A DNA stretch of 61,920 nt from Bacteroidaceae bacterium (GTDB lineage Bacteria; Bacteroidota; Bacteroidia; Bacteroidales; Bacteroidaceae). The notes beneath the pieces are model-generated. The model was not told the DNA's origin, did no database searches, and saw nothing but the letters and a program-made list of their open reading frames with translations. The stretch covers positions 1 through 61,920 of the forward strand of contig JAFVSR010000086.1 in NCBI GenBank assembly GCA_017503645.1, written 5' to 3'. Made by a program: the position numbers and the translations under genes. Below, piece after piece: positions 7,556 through 16,220 of the stretch; position 1 is the stretch's first letter; each line of letters starts with the position of its first letter.

Positions 7556-8965
7556 TTACTCTACGGTACTGTTGCTCGCTCCTTTATCCCTTCTTGGGCG
7601 TCGGTGATAGCGGCGGCGTTGCGGCCTTTTCTTTCCTTCGCTGTTGTTGGTAGTAGTTGCGTTGCTTTCTGCCGTTTGAGGGGTTGTCGTTTGCTCCTTC
7701 TTTGCTTTTGGCTTGCCACTCTCTCGGCGGCTCTTGTCTCTGCGGCCGTGGCCACGGCCGCCCTGCTCCTTGCGGTTGCCACCACGTTTGCCGCCGCGTG
7801 AACGGCCGCTATTGGGTGCATACTCGGGCGCCTCGCCAAGCTCCTCGGGTAGGGCTGTCTTGGGTACTTCCTGCTCCATAAACTCCTCTATGCGCTTGAA
7901 GTATTGCTGGTCCTCTACCGATACGAATGTTATTGCACGGCCTTTGGTGTTGGCGCGTGCTGTGCGGCCCACGCGGTGTATGTAGTCGTCGCAGTCGCGG
8001 GGCACATCGTAGTTTATCACTATGCGTATGTCGTCTATGTCTATTCCGCGCGCAAGAATGTCGGTTGCCACAATTATATCTATCTTGCGGCTCTTGTAGC
8101 GGAACATTATCTCGTCGCGTTCGGCCTGTCCCAGGTCGCTGTGCATCTCGCCCACATTGAAACCGCGCTTTTTCAATGCTATTGATATATCTTTGACCTT
8201 GCTCTTGCGCGATGCAAAAAGAATTACCCTTTCGGTGCTTTCGTTTTCGAAAATACTCTTTATGATGCCCATCTTCTGCCCCTCGTGGCATATGTATGCC
8301 TCTTGCGAAATGCCTTCGGCAGGCTTGGCAAGCGACAGGGTTATCTGCAACGGGTCGGTGAGTATGTTGGCTGCCAATTTGCGTATCTCCTGCGGCATAG
8401 TAGCCGAAAAGAGCATAGTCTGCCTCTCCTTGGGCAGTTGTTTGGCAATGGTCATAATATCGTTGTAGAAGCCCATATCGAGCATACGGTCGGCCTCGTC
8501 GAGAATGAAGAACGACACGCGCGACAGGTCGATGTTCCCTAAATTTATATGGCTTATGAGCCTTCCGGGGGTGGCAACAATGATGTCGGCACCACGGGCC
8601 ATACCGCGTAGTTCCTGTTCGTATCGCTGACCATCATTTCCTCCATACACAGCCACGCTTGATATGGGCATAAAATATGTGAACCCTTCCAACTGGCGGT
8701 CTATCTGCTGTGCAAGTTCGCGTGTGGGTGCCATAACCACACAGTTTATGGCATCGTCGGGGTAGCCGCCGCGGCACAGTTTGTTAAGTACAGGTAGCAG
8801 ATAAGCTGCGGTTTTTCCTGTTCCGGTCTGTGCCACACCAATGAGGTCGCGCCCGTCCATCAGCGGCTGTATGGTCTGTTCCTGTATAGGGGTGCAGGTT
8901 TCAAAGCGCATAGCATCGAGCGCATCGAGAACCTCGTCTTCAAAATCAAAATCGGTAAAATACAT
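7556..8965 (-). CDS. DEAD-box RNA helicase, RhlE-like
   Basis: 469 residues. The Q motif (RFETCTPIQEQTI) and motifs follow in order: AQTGTGKTAAY (I), PTRELAQQ (Ia), TPGRL (Ib), DEAD (II), SAT (III), ARGIDI (V) and HRVGRTAR (VI). The last ~90 residues form a low-complexity tail rich in Arg, Lys and Gly (GGKRGGNRKEQGG, RRRYHRRPRRD), typical of RNA-binding extensions in cold-shock and ribosome-assembly helicases. It would unwind structured RNA in the cytosol; the substrate is unknown. It follows the LptF/G permease gene by 17 bases and may be read through from lon-tgt. RhlE is the nearest E. coli relative, but paralogues are numerous in this phylum, so no symbol is given. Confidence 0.93.
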   Translation of the reverse strand: MYFTDFDFEDEVLDALDAMRFETCTPIQEQTIQPLMDGRDLIGVAQTGTGKTAAYLLPVLNKLCRGGYPDDAINCVVMAPTRELAQQIDRQLEGFTYFMPISSVAVYGGNDGQRYEQELRGMARGADIIVATPGRLISHINLGNIDLSRVSFFILDEADRMLDMGFYNDIMTIAKQLPKERQTMLFSATMPQEIRKLAANILTDPLQITLSLAKPAEGISQEAYICHEGQKMGIIKSIFENESTERVILFASRKSKVKDISIALKKRGFNVGEMHSDLGQAERDEIMFRYKSRKIDIIVATDILARGIDIDDIRIVINYDVPRDCDDYIHRVGRTARANTKGRAITFVSVEDQQYFKRIEEFMEQEVPKTALPEELGEAPEYAPNSGRSRGGKRGGNRKEQGGRGHGRRDKSRRESGKPKAKKEQTTTPQTAESNATTTNNSEGKKRPQRRRYHRRPRRDKGASNSTVE

Positions 8966-8982
8966 AAATTATTAGAAACTTC

Positions 8983-10104
8983 TTATTTGGGTGCTTTCCT
9001 GTATAAATAGAGAGCAATGAAACTATACAAAATATTGGGCAACCACACGGCAACGGCCACAGGCATCTGGTCGGCAAAGGCCGATGATATTGTTTGGAAA
9101 AGTATGTACGAGAAACTCAATCCCAAACCTATTCCAAGCGACAATCCCATACCGCCCTTGGTCTTTTTTGACGACAGCGAAGCACCTATGATTGTTAGAA
9201 TGAACGCGGCAAACGACATTGCAATTCGCTTGTGATACTCCACCTCAAAGGCTTTGATGTTTGCCATTCCGCGGGCCTTCTGCTTGTCGATATACTCGCT
9301 AAGTTCGGGGCTGGTCATCGTTTCGTGCTGTCCTTCGGTTATTAGAAAATCGGCCGGCTCAATTCTTATTATGGTGTCCAGAGGCACCTGGTTGCTCGAT
9401 CTTATAACCTCTTTGTCGCCGGCAAGTTCGCGTATCATCCAGTTACGTGCGGTCCACTTGTATTTCTCGTCGGGGTGATACTTAATGCTCTTGGCTGTCA
9501 TATGCGACACCAGTTTCTTATCCTCGAACCTGTCGAGTGAGAAACGGAAACCGGTGGTGTTGCGTGTTTCGTATCTTTCGATGTATGCAACGGTGTTTTC
9601 ATCTACCTGCAGCTGTATGTTATATGCCGACTTGGTCTCCTTTTTCTTTCCGTGCTTAATCTCAAAATCGATGCGTGTCTCATTGCCGTTGGGTATTATG
9701 TATGCTCCAAGCGCATATGTGAGCAAGGCAATGAATGCTGCCGAAACCATATATGGGCGCAGCAGCCTTTTGAAACTCACACCCGAAGCAAACATTGCTA
9801 TGATTTCGGAATTTTCGGCAAGTTTCGATGTGAAATAGATTACCGAGATAAACACAAATAGGGCACTGAATGTGTTGGCAAGGTAGGGCGCATAGTTCAT
9901 ATAATAGTCGAAAATGACTTCCGACATTGTTGCATTGGATGTGGCGAATTTGTCAATCTTTTCATTGTAGTCGAACACCACAATAACAATGATTATAAGC
10001 CCCAACGAAAAGAAGTATGTACCCAAGAATTTACCTATAATATATAGGTCGAGGCGTTTGAGCTTAATTGCTTCTAACCATTTTTTCATAGTAATTGTAC
10101 TCAT
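8983..10104 (-). CDS. LptF/LptG-family permease (YjgP/YjgQ)
   Basis: 373 residues. The family forms the membrane part of the LptB2FG transporter that extracts lipopolysaccharide from the inner membrane. Hydrophobic segments lie near residues 25-50, 72-95 and 110-135, then a long periplasmic beta-jellyroll region (about 150-290), then three more segments (about 295-370), the standard LptF/G layout. Start ATG 10102-10104 lies 2 bases after the tgt stop, so it is translationally coupled to tgt. Whether it acts as F or G cannot be decided from one sequence, and its partner is not in the window. Confidence 0.88.
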   Translation of the reverse strand: MSTITMKKWLEAIKLKRLDLYIIGKFLGTYFFSLGLIIIVIVVFDYNEKIDKFATSNATMSEVIFDYYMNYAPYLANTFSALFVFISVIYFTSKLAENSEIIAMFASGVSFKRLLRPYMVSAAFIALLTYALGAYIIPNGNETRIDFEIKHGKKKETKSAYNIQLQVDENTVAYIERYETRNTTGFRFSLDRFEDKKLVSHMTAKSIKYHPDEKYKWTARNWMIRELAGDKEVIRSSNQVPLDTIIRIEPADFLITEGQHETMTSPELSEYIDKQKARGMANIKAFEVEYHKRIAMSFAAFILTIIGASLSSKKTKGGMGLSLGIGLGLSFSYILFQTISSAFADQMPVAVAVWLPNILYSFIALYLYRKAPK

Positions 10105-10106
10105 TT

Positions 10107-11237
10107 TTATAGTCGGCGTGTAACCTGTTCAAGCATATTTTTCTTCCATACGGCATAGTCGTCGGCAAGTATGTGTTTGCGTGCCTCCTGTGTGAGCCAC
10201 ACATAGAATGCGAGGTTGTGGAGCGATGCAATTTGCAGCGCCAAATACTCCTGCGCCACAAACAGGTGGCGCAGATAGGCGCGGCTGTATTGCCTGTCGA
10301 CATACGACTCGCCATCCTCCTCAATGGGGTTGAAATCGTATTTCCATTTTTCGTTGCGCATATTCATAATGCCGTTCTTGGTAAACAGCATTGCGTTGCG
10401 CCCGTTGCGTGTGGGCATAACGCAGTCGAACATATCCACACCGCGTTCTATCCCCTCAAGAATGTTTGCAGGTGTACCCACCCCCATAAGGTATCGTGGC
10501 TTGTCGGTGGGCAGTATCTCATTCACTACCTCAATCATTTCGTACATCTTCTCGGCAGGCTCACCCACCGCAAGGCCTCCTATGGCGTTTCCCGCGCAGT
10601 TCTTCGATGCAATGAATTCGGCCGATATGCGGCGCAAATCGGGATATACACAACCTTGGACAATGGGGAACAGCTGCTGCTCATAACCATACTTTGGCTC
10701 CGTTTCGTCAAGCCTTGCTATGCAGCGGTCGAGCCAGCGGTGCGTGCGCTCCATCGACTTTTTTGCATAATTGTAATCGGCAGTGCCGGGGGTACATTCG
10801 TCAAATGCCATAATTATGTCGGCACCTATGCTGCGCTCTATGTCCATTACCCTCTCGGGTGAAAAGAAATGCTTTGAACCATCGATGTGCGAGCGAAACT
10901 CAACGCCATCTTCGTTCATCTTGCGTATATCCTTGAGCGAAAACACCTGAAAACCGCCGCTGTCGGTGAGTATGGGGCGTTCCCAACTGTTGAACTTGTG
11001 CAAGCCGCCTGCCTTTTCCAAAACATCGAGCCCGGGGCGCAGGTACAGGTGATATGTGTTGCCAAGTATTATCTGTGCCTTCACATCGGTGACAAGGTCG
11101 GGTATCTGCACCGCCTTTACCGAACCTACGGTGCCCACCGGCATAAAGATTGGTGTCTCTATCTTGCCGTGAGCAGTGGTTAGCACGCCTGCGCGCGCCT
11201 TGCTGCCGCTATCTGTGTGTAATAATTGAAATTCCAC
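10107..11237 (-). CDS. tgt: tRNA-guanine transglycosylase, lacking the usual zinc cysteines
   Basis: 376 residues. It exchanges guanine for a queuine precursor at position 34 of GUN-anticodon tRNAs. The catalytic aspartates are visible in LTDSGGFQVFSL and MFDCVMPTRNGRNAML, and the base-binding AIGGLAVGEP loop is present. The start is GTG (11235-11237), 3 bases after the lon stop, which fits the conserved family N-terminus. The odd point is the zinc site: E. coli-type enzymes have CxCxxC ahead of YSRAYLHHL, but here the stretch reads DGESYVDRQYSRAYLRHL with no cysteine, while the downstream histidine in SLHNLAFY is kept. The Bacteroidota enzyme may therefore be zinc-independent. Confidence 0.93.
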   Translation of the reverse strand: MEFQLLHTDSGSKARAGVLTTAHGKIETPIFMPVGTVGSVKAVQIPDLVTDVKAQIILGNTYHLYLRPGLDVLEKAGGLHKFNSWERPILTDSGGFQVFSLKDIRKMNEDGVEFRSHIDGSKHFFSPERVMDIERSIGADIIMAFDECTPGTADYNYAKKSMERTHRWLDRCIARLDETEPKYGYEQQLFPIVQGCVYPDLRRISAEFIASKNCAGNAIGGLAVGEPAEKMYEMIEVVNEILPTDKPRYLMGVGTPANILEGIERGVDMFDCVMPTRNGRNAMLFTKNGIMNMRNEKWKYDFNPIEEDGESYVDRQYSRAYLRHLFVAQEYLALQIASLHNLAFYVWLTQEARKHILADDYAVWKKNMLEQVTRRL

Positions 11238-11240
11238 TTA

Positions 11241-13739
11241 TTATACCAATTTTACGGGGTTCGTTACTCTCTCCTTCATCAACGCAATTTCAAGAACATC
11301 CTTCACATCCTCAACGTAATGGAATGTGAGCCCCTTTATGTACATTTCGGGTATGGCATTTATGTTGCGCTCGTTCTCCTTGCATAGGATAATCTCCTTT
11401 ATGCCGGCACGCTTGGCGGCAAGAATCTTCTCTTTTATTCCTCCAACGGGCAATACTTTGCCGCGCAATGTTATCTCGCCTGTCATTGCAAGATTGGGCC
11501 TCACTTTGCGCTGTGTGAGTGCCGATGCAAGTGCGGTTGCCATAGTTATGCCTGCCGATGGGCCGTCTTTGGGTATGGCACCTTCGGGCACGTGCAGGTG
11601 TATGTGCCAGTTGTCGAATACCTCGTATGGGATGTCGAGGTCGGTAGAGTGGGCTTTTATATACTCCAATGCAAGCATTGCCGACTCCTTCATAACATCG
11701 CCCAAGTTGCCCGTGAGGGTGAGTTTGTCACCCTTGCCACGGCTCAGGCTGGTTTCAATGAAGAGTATCTCGCCGCCCACGGCTGTCCACGCAAGGCCCA
11801 CTACGACACCGGCATAATCGTTGCCCTGATATATGTCGCGTGAGAACTCCTTGGGGCCCAGTAACTCGGGCAGGTTGGCTGGTTTCACGGTTGATATCTC
11901 AATCTCGCCGTTTGTGGCCTTCTGGCACGCCAGACGGCGGAATATCTTGCCTATCTTCTTCTCCAGGCCGCGCACACCCGATTCGCGTGTGTAGTCCTCT
12001 ATTATGCGCTCAATGGCGGCCTTGTTTATTGTAACCTTCTCCTTGCTCACACCGTTGGCCTCTTTCTCTTTGGGCACAAGGTGGCGCTTGGCTATCTCAA
12101 TCTTCTCCTCGGTGAGGTAGCCGCTCACCTCTATAAGCTCCATACGGTCGAGTAGGGGGCTCGGTATGCTGCTTAGGTTATTTGCTGTAGCAATGAACAT
12201 TACGTTAGACAGGTCGTAATCGGCATCGAGGAAATTGTCGTGGAACGTGTTGTTCTGCTCGGGGTCGAGCACCTCCAAGAGTGCCGATGAGGGGTCGCCG
12301 TGGTTCGATGCCTGCCCCACCTTGTCAATCTCGTCGAGAATGAACACCGGGTTGTCGCTGCCGGCCTTTGCAAGGTTCTTAAGTATGCGGCCCGGCATAG
12401 CACCTATGTAGGTCTTTCTATGTCCGCGAATCTCCGATTCGTCGTGCACGCCGCCAAGCGACATACGCACATACTTGCGTTCAAGTGCCTCGGCTATCGA
12501 TTTGCCAAGTGAGGTTTTTCCCACACCCGGGGGGCCGTAGAGGCATATGATGGGCGATTTAAGGTCGCCGCGCATTTTTATCACTGCAAGATGCTCCAAT
12601 ATTCTCTCCTTCACCTTGTCCAGCCCATAGTGGTCGCGGTCAAGCACCTTGCGGGCACGCGCAATGTCGAGGTTGTCGGTGGTGCATTTACCCCACGGCA
12701 GGCTCACGAACAGTTGCAGGTAGTTTAACTGCACGTGGTAGTCGGGCGTTTGCGGGTTTATTCTTTCGAGCTTGGCAAGCTCCTTGCCGAAAAGTTCTTC
12801 TATTTCGCTGTTCCAGTTCTTTTCGTCGGCCTTTTTGCGCAGGGCTTTTGTGTCCTGGTCTTGAACACTGCCGCCAAGTTCCTCTTGTATCACCTTTATC
12901 TGTTGTTGCAGGAAATACTCTTTTTGCTGCTGCTCCAGTTCCTGGTTGGTGCGCTTGTGAATCTTGCGACGAAGTTTGTAATGCTCCACCTCTTTGTTCA
13001 ACACGTTAAGCAATGCGTATGCGCAGTCCAATGTGCTCTCTCCCACGAGTATGGAGTATTTGTCGGCAACGTCGGCTCTCATATTGCTTGCAATGAAATT
13101 GATGAGGAACGACGGTTTCTCTATGTTCTTCATCGCAACTTCTACATCGGGAAGGTTGGGCATCTTCTTTATGCTGTTCAATATCAGTGCGCCCTTTCTG
13201 CGGCACTGCTCAATCACAGCTTTGAATTCGGCAGTCTCTTCCGACTCCTTTTCAATGCAGTCTTTTACCGCACCAATGAGATAGGGCCTCGACTGGGTAA
13301 GATATTCAAGCTCTATTCTCTGCTTGCCCTGCAGAATGGCTGCATAGTTGCCGTCGGGCATAGGGAACAGGCGCTCTACGGTTGCAATTGCACCAATGTG
13401 GTACAGGTCGTTATACATCGGTTCGTCGGTTTCGGGCTTTATCTGGCAGAACACGCCTATGTGGCATTTGCTTTTATGAGCATCTTGCAACAGTCTTAAG
13501 GTGGATTCCCTCCCAATGGTGACGGGAAGAATAGATGTGGGGAAAAGAACCATATTGCGCAATGTGAGAATGGGTAATTCTCCATCTATCTCCCAATAAT
13601 ACTTGCCGGGGTCCTCCTCTTCCTCTTCGGCGAAGATGGGGATAATCTTGTCTATGGTACCTCCCTCGGCGTTATCCTCAAAGTCCGATTCCTCGCTGTC
13701 GTTAATCAACAAATCAAATAATTCTTTATCCTCTTCCAT
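11241..13739 (-). CDS. lon: ATP-dependent protease Lon
   Basis: About 832 residues. Lon unfolds and degrades damaged and regulatory proteins. An N-terminal substrate-recognition domain (LPILTLRNMVLFPTSILPV) is followed by coiled-coil helices, the AAA+ module with Walker A GPPGVGKTSLGKS and Walker B FILDEIDK, and the serine-lysine protease domain with PKDGPSAGIT (catalytic Ser) and KILAAKRAGI (catalytic Lys). I chose ATG 13737-13739 (MEEDKELF); a longer frame would need a TTG at 13796. A stretch of acidic residues before the N-domain is a lineage-typical extension. It heads a run lon-tgt-lptF/G-helicase with gaps of 2-17 bases, so these are probably co-transcribed. Confidence 0.95.
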   Translation of the reverse strand: MEEDKELFDLLINDSEESDFEDNAEGGTIDKIIPIFAEEEEEDPGKYYWEIDGELPILTLRNMVLFPTSILPVTIGRESTLRLLQDAHKSKCHIGVFCQIKPETDEPMYNDLYHIGAIATVERLFPMPDGNYAAILQGKQRIELEYLTQSRPYLIGAVKDCIEKESEETAEFKAVIEQCRRKGALILNSIKKMPNLPDVEVAMKNIEKPSFLINFIASNMRADVADKYSILVGESTLDCAYALLNVLNKEVEHYKLRRKIHKRTNQELEQQQKEYFLQQQIKVIQEELGGSVQDQDTKALRKKADEKNWNSEIEELFGKELAKLERINPQTPDYHVQLNYLQLFVSLPWGKCTTDNLDIARARKVLDRDHYGLDKVKERILEHLAVIKMRGDLKSPIICLYGPPGVGKTSLGKSIAEALERKYVRMSLGGVHDESEIRGHRKTYIGAMPGRILKNLAKAGSDNPVFILDEIDKVGQASNHGDPSSALLEVLDPEQNNTFHDNFLDADYDLSNVMFIATANNLSSIPSPLLDRMELIEVSGYLTEEKIEIAKRHLVPKEKEANGVSKEKVTINKAAIERIIEDYTRESGVRGLEKKIGKIFRRLACQKATNGEIEISTVKPANLPELLGPKEFSRDIYQGNDYAGVVVGLAWTAVGGEILFIETSLSRGKGDKLTLTGNLGDVMKESAMLALEYIKAHSTDLDIPYEVFDNWHIHLHVPEGAIPKDGPSAGITMATALASALTQRKVRPNLAMTGEITLRGKVLPVGGIKEKILAAKRAGIKEIILCKENERNINAIPEMYIKGLTFHYVEDVKDVLEIALMKERVTNPVKLV

Positions 13740-13837
13740 ATAATCTAATATCCGTATGTGTGATAATTCCTTTGCTCTCCTGTTTATTTGTAGCAAAAAA
13801 ATCTGTTATATAATGTGCATAATCTCCATTCAACTCA

Positions 13838-13845
13838 CAAAGATA
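13838..13845 (-). promoter_or_regulatory. -7 box of the lon promoter
   Basis: Minus-strand TATCTTTG at 13838-13845 fits TAnnTTTG. A clean -33 element is not evident. Transcription would start near 13832, leaving a leader of about 90 bases to the ATG at 13739 that contains AGGAGAG. Confidence 0.6.
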
Positions 13846-13991
13846 CTGCTAATTGCCGATTTTTGGAAATATTTTATAATTTAATTATTTATATTATATA
13901 TAATAAACGATTTGGTGGTTTTGGCGCTAATGTGGTGTATAAATATTAAAATTAACTTCAAAATAGAACTTTCTTTTATCATCTATTTGTT

Positions 13992-13999
13992 GTATCTTC
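13992..13999 (+). promoter_or_regulatory. -7 box for the lipid kinase gene (TATCTTCG variant)
   Basis: TATCTTCG at 13992-13999 differs from TAnnTTTG by one base. The same variant occurs before the U32 peptidase (28138) and the CBM9-like gene (45328, minus). It places the transcript start near 14005 and supports the GTG start at 14020 over the longer frame from 13912. Confidence 0.55.
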
Positions 14000-14019
14000 G
14001 CGCAAAAGAGGAAAATCAA

Positions 14020-15147
14020 GTGAGCGAGAAGAAAAAAATACTGTTTCTCATAAACCCAAAGTCGGGTACAGGGGGTAAACACTCTGTGCCCCGTTTGGTG
14101 CGCTCCTTTATAGACAAAGAGAAATTCGATGTCTTGATAAAGGAGACGCGCTATGTGGCACACGCGTGCGAACTCGCCCAAGAGGCTGTTGCCGACGGGG
14201 TGGATGTGGTGGTGGCTGTGGGTGGCGATGGCACCGTGAACGAGGTTGCCCGTTCGCTCATAGGCAGCAGTGTCGCTCTTGGAATTATACCGTGCGGCTC
14301 GGGCAATGGGCTGGCGCGCCACTTGGGTATTCCGCTCGACTGTAAGAAGGCGGTCGAGTTCTTGAACAATGCGGTTCCTGTGGCCGTCGATTATGGAAAA
14401 ATCAACGGTTCGCCCTTCTTTTGTACCTGCGGCATTGGTTTCGATGCACTTGTCAGTAGTAGTTTTGCCCGCGGAACACGTCGTGGCCTATGGGGCTATA
14501 TGAATCAGACGCTCACCGACTGGCTCAACTACGAGCCCGAGGTGTATGAGATTGAGAGTGAGTCGTTTAAGAAAGATTACAAGGCGTTTCTTATAGCTTG
14601 CGGAAATGCAGCGCAATATGGTAACAATGCCTATATAAGCCCCAATGCGTCAATGCGCGATGGTCTTTTGAGTGTTACCATCCTGGAACCATTCCCCGCA
14701 ACCGATGTGCCTCTTATTTTGGGGCAACTCTTCGGCCGCACGTTAACGCGCAACGGCCATATAAAGACTTTTGAGGCAAAATGGCTCAAGATAAAAAGAA
14801 AGGCTGCCGGCCCGGTGCATTTCGATGGCGAGCCTGCCGATATGGATGCGGAGCTGTTCATTGAAATGGTGCCGCAAGGTCTCAATGTTATGGCATCGCC
14901 CGATTGGAACGGCTGTTCAGTCGTGGTGCCCTTGTATAAGCAGCTGGCCGAACTTGTGAGCGTGTCGGTTTCGGAAATAGAGGCTGAACTACCCAAGATG
15001 GATATAAATCTTCCCAAGATGGATATATCGTTCCCTAAAATAGAGATACCATTTCCAAAGGTGAGTGATATTGTTGACAAACTGCCACCAATGTCCTCGT
15101 TTGCAAAGGGTGCAAAGGGCTTGAAAAGGAGAAGCAGAAAGGAATAA
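14020..15147 (+). CDS. Diacylglycerol kinase-like (YegS/DagK family) lipid kinase with C-terminal heptapeptide repeats
   Basis: 375 residues from a GTG start. The catalytic domain carries FLINPKSGTGG at the N-terminus, the nucleotide-binding GGDGTVNEV (about 66-74) and CGSGNGLARHLGIP (about 92-105), the DagK/YegS/sphingosine-kinase signature. It probably phosphorylates diacylglycerol or a related lipid at the inner face of the membrane. The C-terminus adds four seven-residue units of the type LPKMDIN (14989-15072) and a basic tail ending KRRSRKE, which could bind acidic lipids. It is monocistronic, diverging from lon and converging with the methyltransferase gene. Confidence 0.88.
   Translation: MSEKKKILFLINPKSGTGGKHSVPRLVRSFIDKEKFDVLIKETRYVAHACELAQEAVADGVDVVVAVGGDGTVNEVARSLIGSSVALGIIPCGSGNGLARHLGIPLDCKKAVEFLNNAVPVAVDYGKINGSPFFCTCGIGFDALVSSSFARGTRRGLWGYMNQTLTDWLNYEPEVYEIESESFKKDYKAFLIACGNAAQYGNNAYISPNASMRDGLLSVTILEPFPATDVPLILGQLFGRTLTRNGHIKTFEAKWLKIKRKAAGPVHFDGEPADMDAELFIEMVPQGLNVMASPDWNGCSVVVPLYKQLAELVSVSVSEIEAELPKMDINLPKMDISFPKIEIPFPKVSDIVDKLPPMSSFAKGAKGLKRRSRKE
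14989..15072 (+). repeat. Four in-frame 21-bp units encoding a heptapeptide repeat
   Basis: The units translate as LPKMDIN, LPKMDIS, FPKIEIP and FPKVSDI. The first two are nearly identical at the DNA level (CCCAAGATGGATATA), pointing to recent duplication. The pattern of proline and alternating hydrophobic residues suggests an extended amphipathic arm. Confidence 0.8.
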
Positions 15148-15186
15148 TTTGTTGTAAAAAATATTTACACGTCTGCTGTAAAAAGG

Positions 15187-15897
15187 CTATTCTATTTTAA
15201 GGTAGAAATCGCGTAGCAGGCTGCACGCCTCCCTGCTGTATTCTCCCGGGCTGTTTTCTAAAATCAGAATATCTTCTTTCAATTCATTTCCGGCCGATTG
15301 CTGTAGCTCAATGAGCGCGCGCTTGGGCGTTTTGCGCGGTGTTGTCTGCACGTGTGTTATTCTTGTTGCCGTAAATCCTTTTACAATGGCCTCGTTTCTC
15401 CACTCGTTGAGCGTGTCTGTGGGCAGTATCAGTGATACCTTGCCGTCGGGTGTGAGCAGCTCTTTTGCTTTTGTGAAAAAGAGGGCGGGGGAGAGGCTGT
15501 CGTTGTGGCGGGCAAGTGTGCGCTGCTCGTTGCCGCATTTGAGGCTGTTTGTGAAATAAGGCGGGTTGCTCACAATTGTGTCGAACGGTTCCTCGCTTTC
15601 AAAAAAACGCAAATCGGCATTTATGATTCTGATTCTTTCACTCCAAGGAGAATTCTTTACATTCTCTGCGGCTCTCACTGCAGCGGTAGCGTCTATTTCC
15701 ACGCCTGTGACAGTGGCATTGCTGCGCTGTGCAGCCATAATAGAAATGAGTCCGGTGCCTGCGCCTATGTCCAATATCCTTCTGCTGCTTTCTGCGCAGA
15801 ACCACGCACCCAGCAGACAGCCGTCGGTACCTACCTTCATAGCGCACCCCTCCTGCTTTATGGTGAATTTTTTGAATTTGAAGTAATCGTTGGACAT
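15187..15897 (-). CDS. tRNA1(Val) (adenine37-N6)-methyltransferase-like (TrmN6/YfiC)
   Basis: 237 residues. A class I methyltransferase with FKKFTIKQEGCAMKVGTDG at the N-terminus, the SAM-binding motif ILDIGAGTGLIS, and the N6-adenine catalytic motif NPPYF. This order and the MKVGTDG phrase mark the TrmN6/YfiC family, which methylates A37 of tRNA-Val in E. coli. The specific tRNA target here is inferred. ATG 15895-15897 (MSNDYF) was chosen; a longer frame would need TTG at 15906. It lies just downstream of tRNA-Thr and its terminator, on the same strand, so it may need its own promoter or read-through. Confidence 0.85.
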   Translation of the reverse strand: MSNDYFKFKKFTIKQEGCAMKVGTDGCLLGAWFCAESSRRILDIGAGTGLISIMAAQRSNATVTGVEIDATAAVRAAENVKNSPWSERIRIINADLRFFESEEPFDTIVSNPPYFTNSLKCGNEQRTLARHNDSLSPALFFTKAKELLTPDGKVSLILPTDTLNEWRNEAIVKGFTATRITHVQTTPRKTPKRALIELQQSAGNELKEDILILENSPGEYSREACSLLRDFYLKIE

Positions 15898-15936
15898 AAT
15901 TGGCAAGGTGATATGCTTTATTCCTTTCTAACAAAA

Positions 15937-15967
15937 GAGGCTGCTAAAAATACTTTTAGTCAGCCTC
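15937..15967 (-). terminator. tRNA-Thr terminator; copy 1 of a dispersed hairpin
   Basis: GAGGCTG...CAGCCTC with an A/T-rich centre forms a long stem followed by TTTTG on the minus strand, 20 bases after tRNA-Thr. The sequence is almost identical to the hairpin at 61784-61816. Confidence 0.85.
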
Positions 15968-15987
15968 GTATAAGTTGTTTGTTTTTG

Positions 15988-16060
<73 letters not shown>

Positions 16061-16103
16061 AATGTTTTTCGTGCGCGCAGCCTGTTATTGCACGCTTTCT
16101 GTG

Positions 16104-16133
16104 CAAAGATAGTGATAAATTGAATTTGTCAAA
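16104..16133 (-). promoter_or_regulatory. Promoter of tRNA-Thr
   Basis: On the minus strand TTTG (16130-16133), an 18-base spacer and TATCTTTG (16104-16111) match the Bacteroidota consensus. The start would be near 16098, giving a leader of about 38 bases. Confidence 0.8.
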
Positions 16134-16208
16134 AGAATCTTGGTGAAAATCGAGAAAAATTGTTGAATAAATTGCCCTTTCCTTGTTTTATACTATAAAA
16201 TATTTATA

Positions 16209-16216
16209 TATCTTTG
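16209..16216 (+). promoter_or_regulatory. -7 box upstream of the non-coding leader
   Basis: TATCTTTG at 16209-16216 fits the consensus; a TTG lies 23 bases upstream (16183-16185), a little far. Transcription would start near 16221, about 250 bases before the PurF-like start codon. Confidence 0.65.
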
Positions 16217-16220
16217 CAGT

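Noticed and set aside
12735-13499. A 254-codon plus-strand frame opposite lon
   Set aside because: Antisense shadow of Lon with hydrophobic bias produced by reversing acidic and Leu-rich codons; no domain or promoter.
13912-14019. A longer N-terminus for the lipid kinase
   Set aside because: The extra 36 residues overlap the -7 box and lack similarity to the family; GTG 14020 fits the conserved start.
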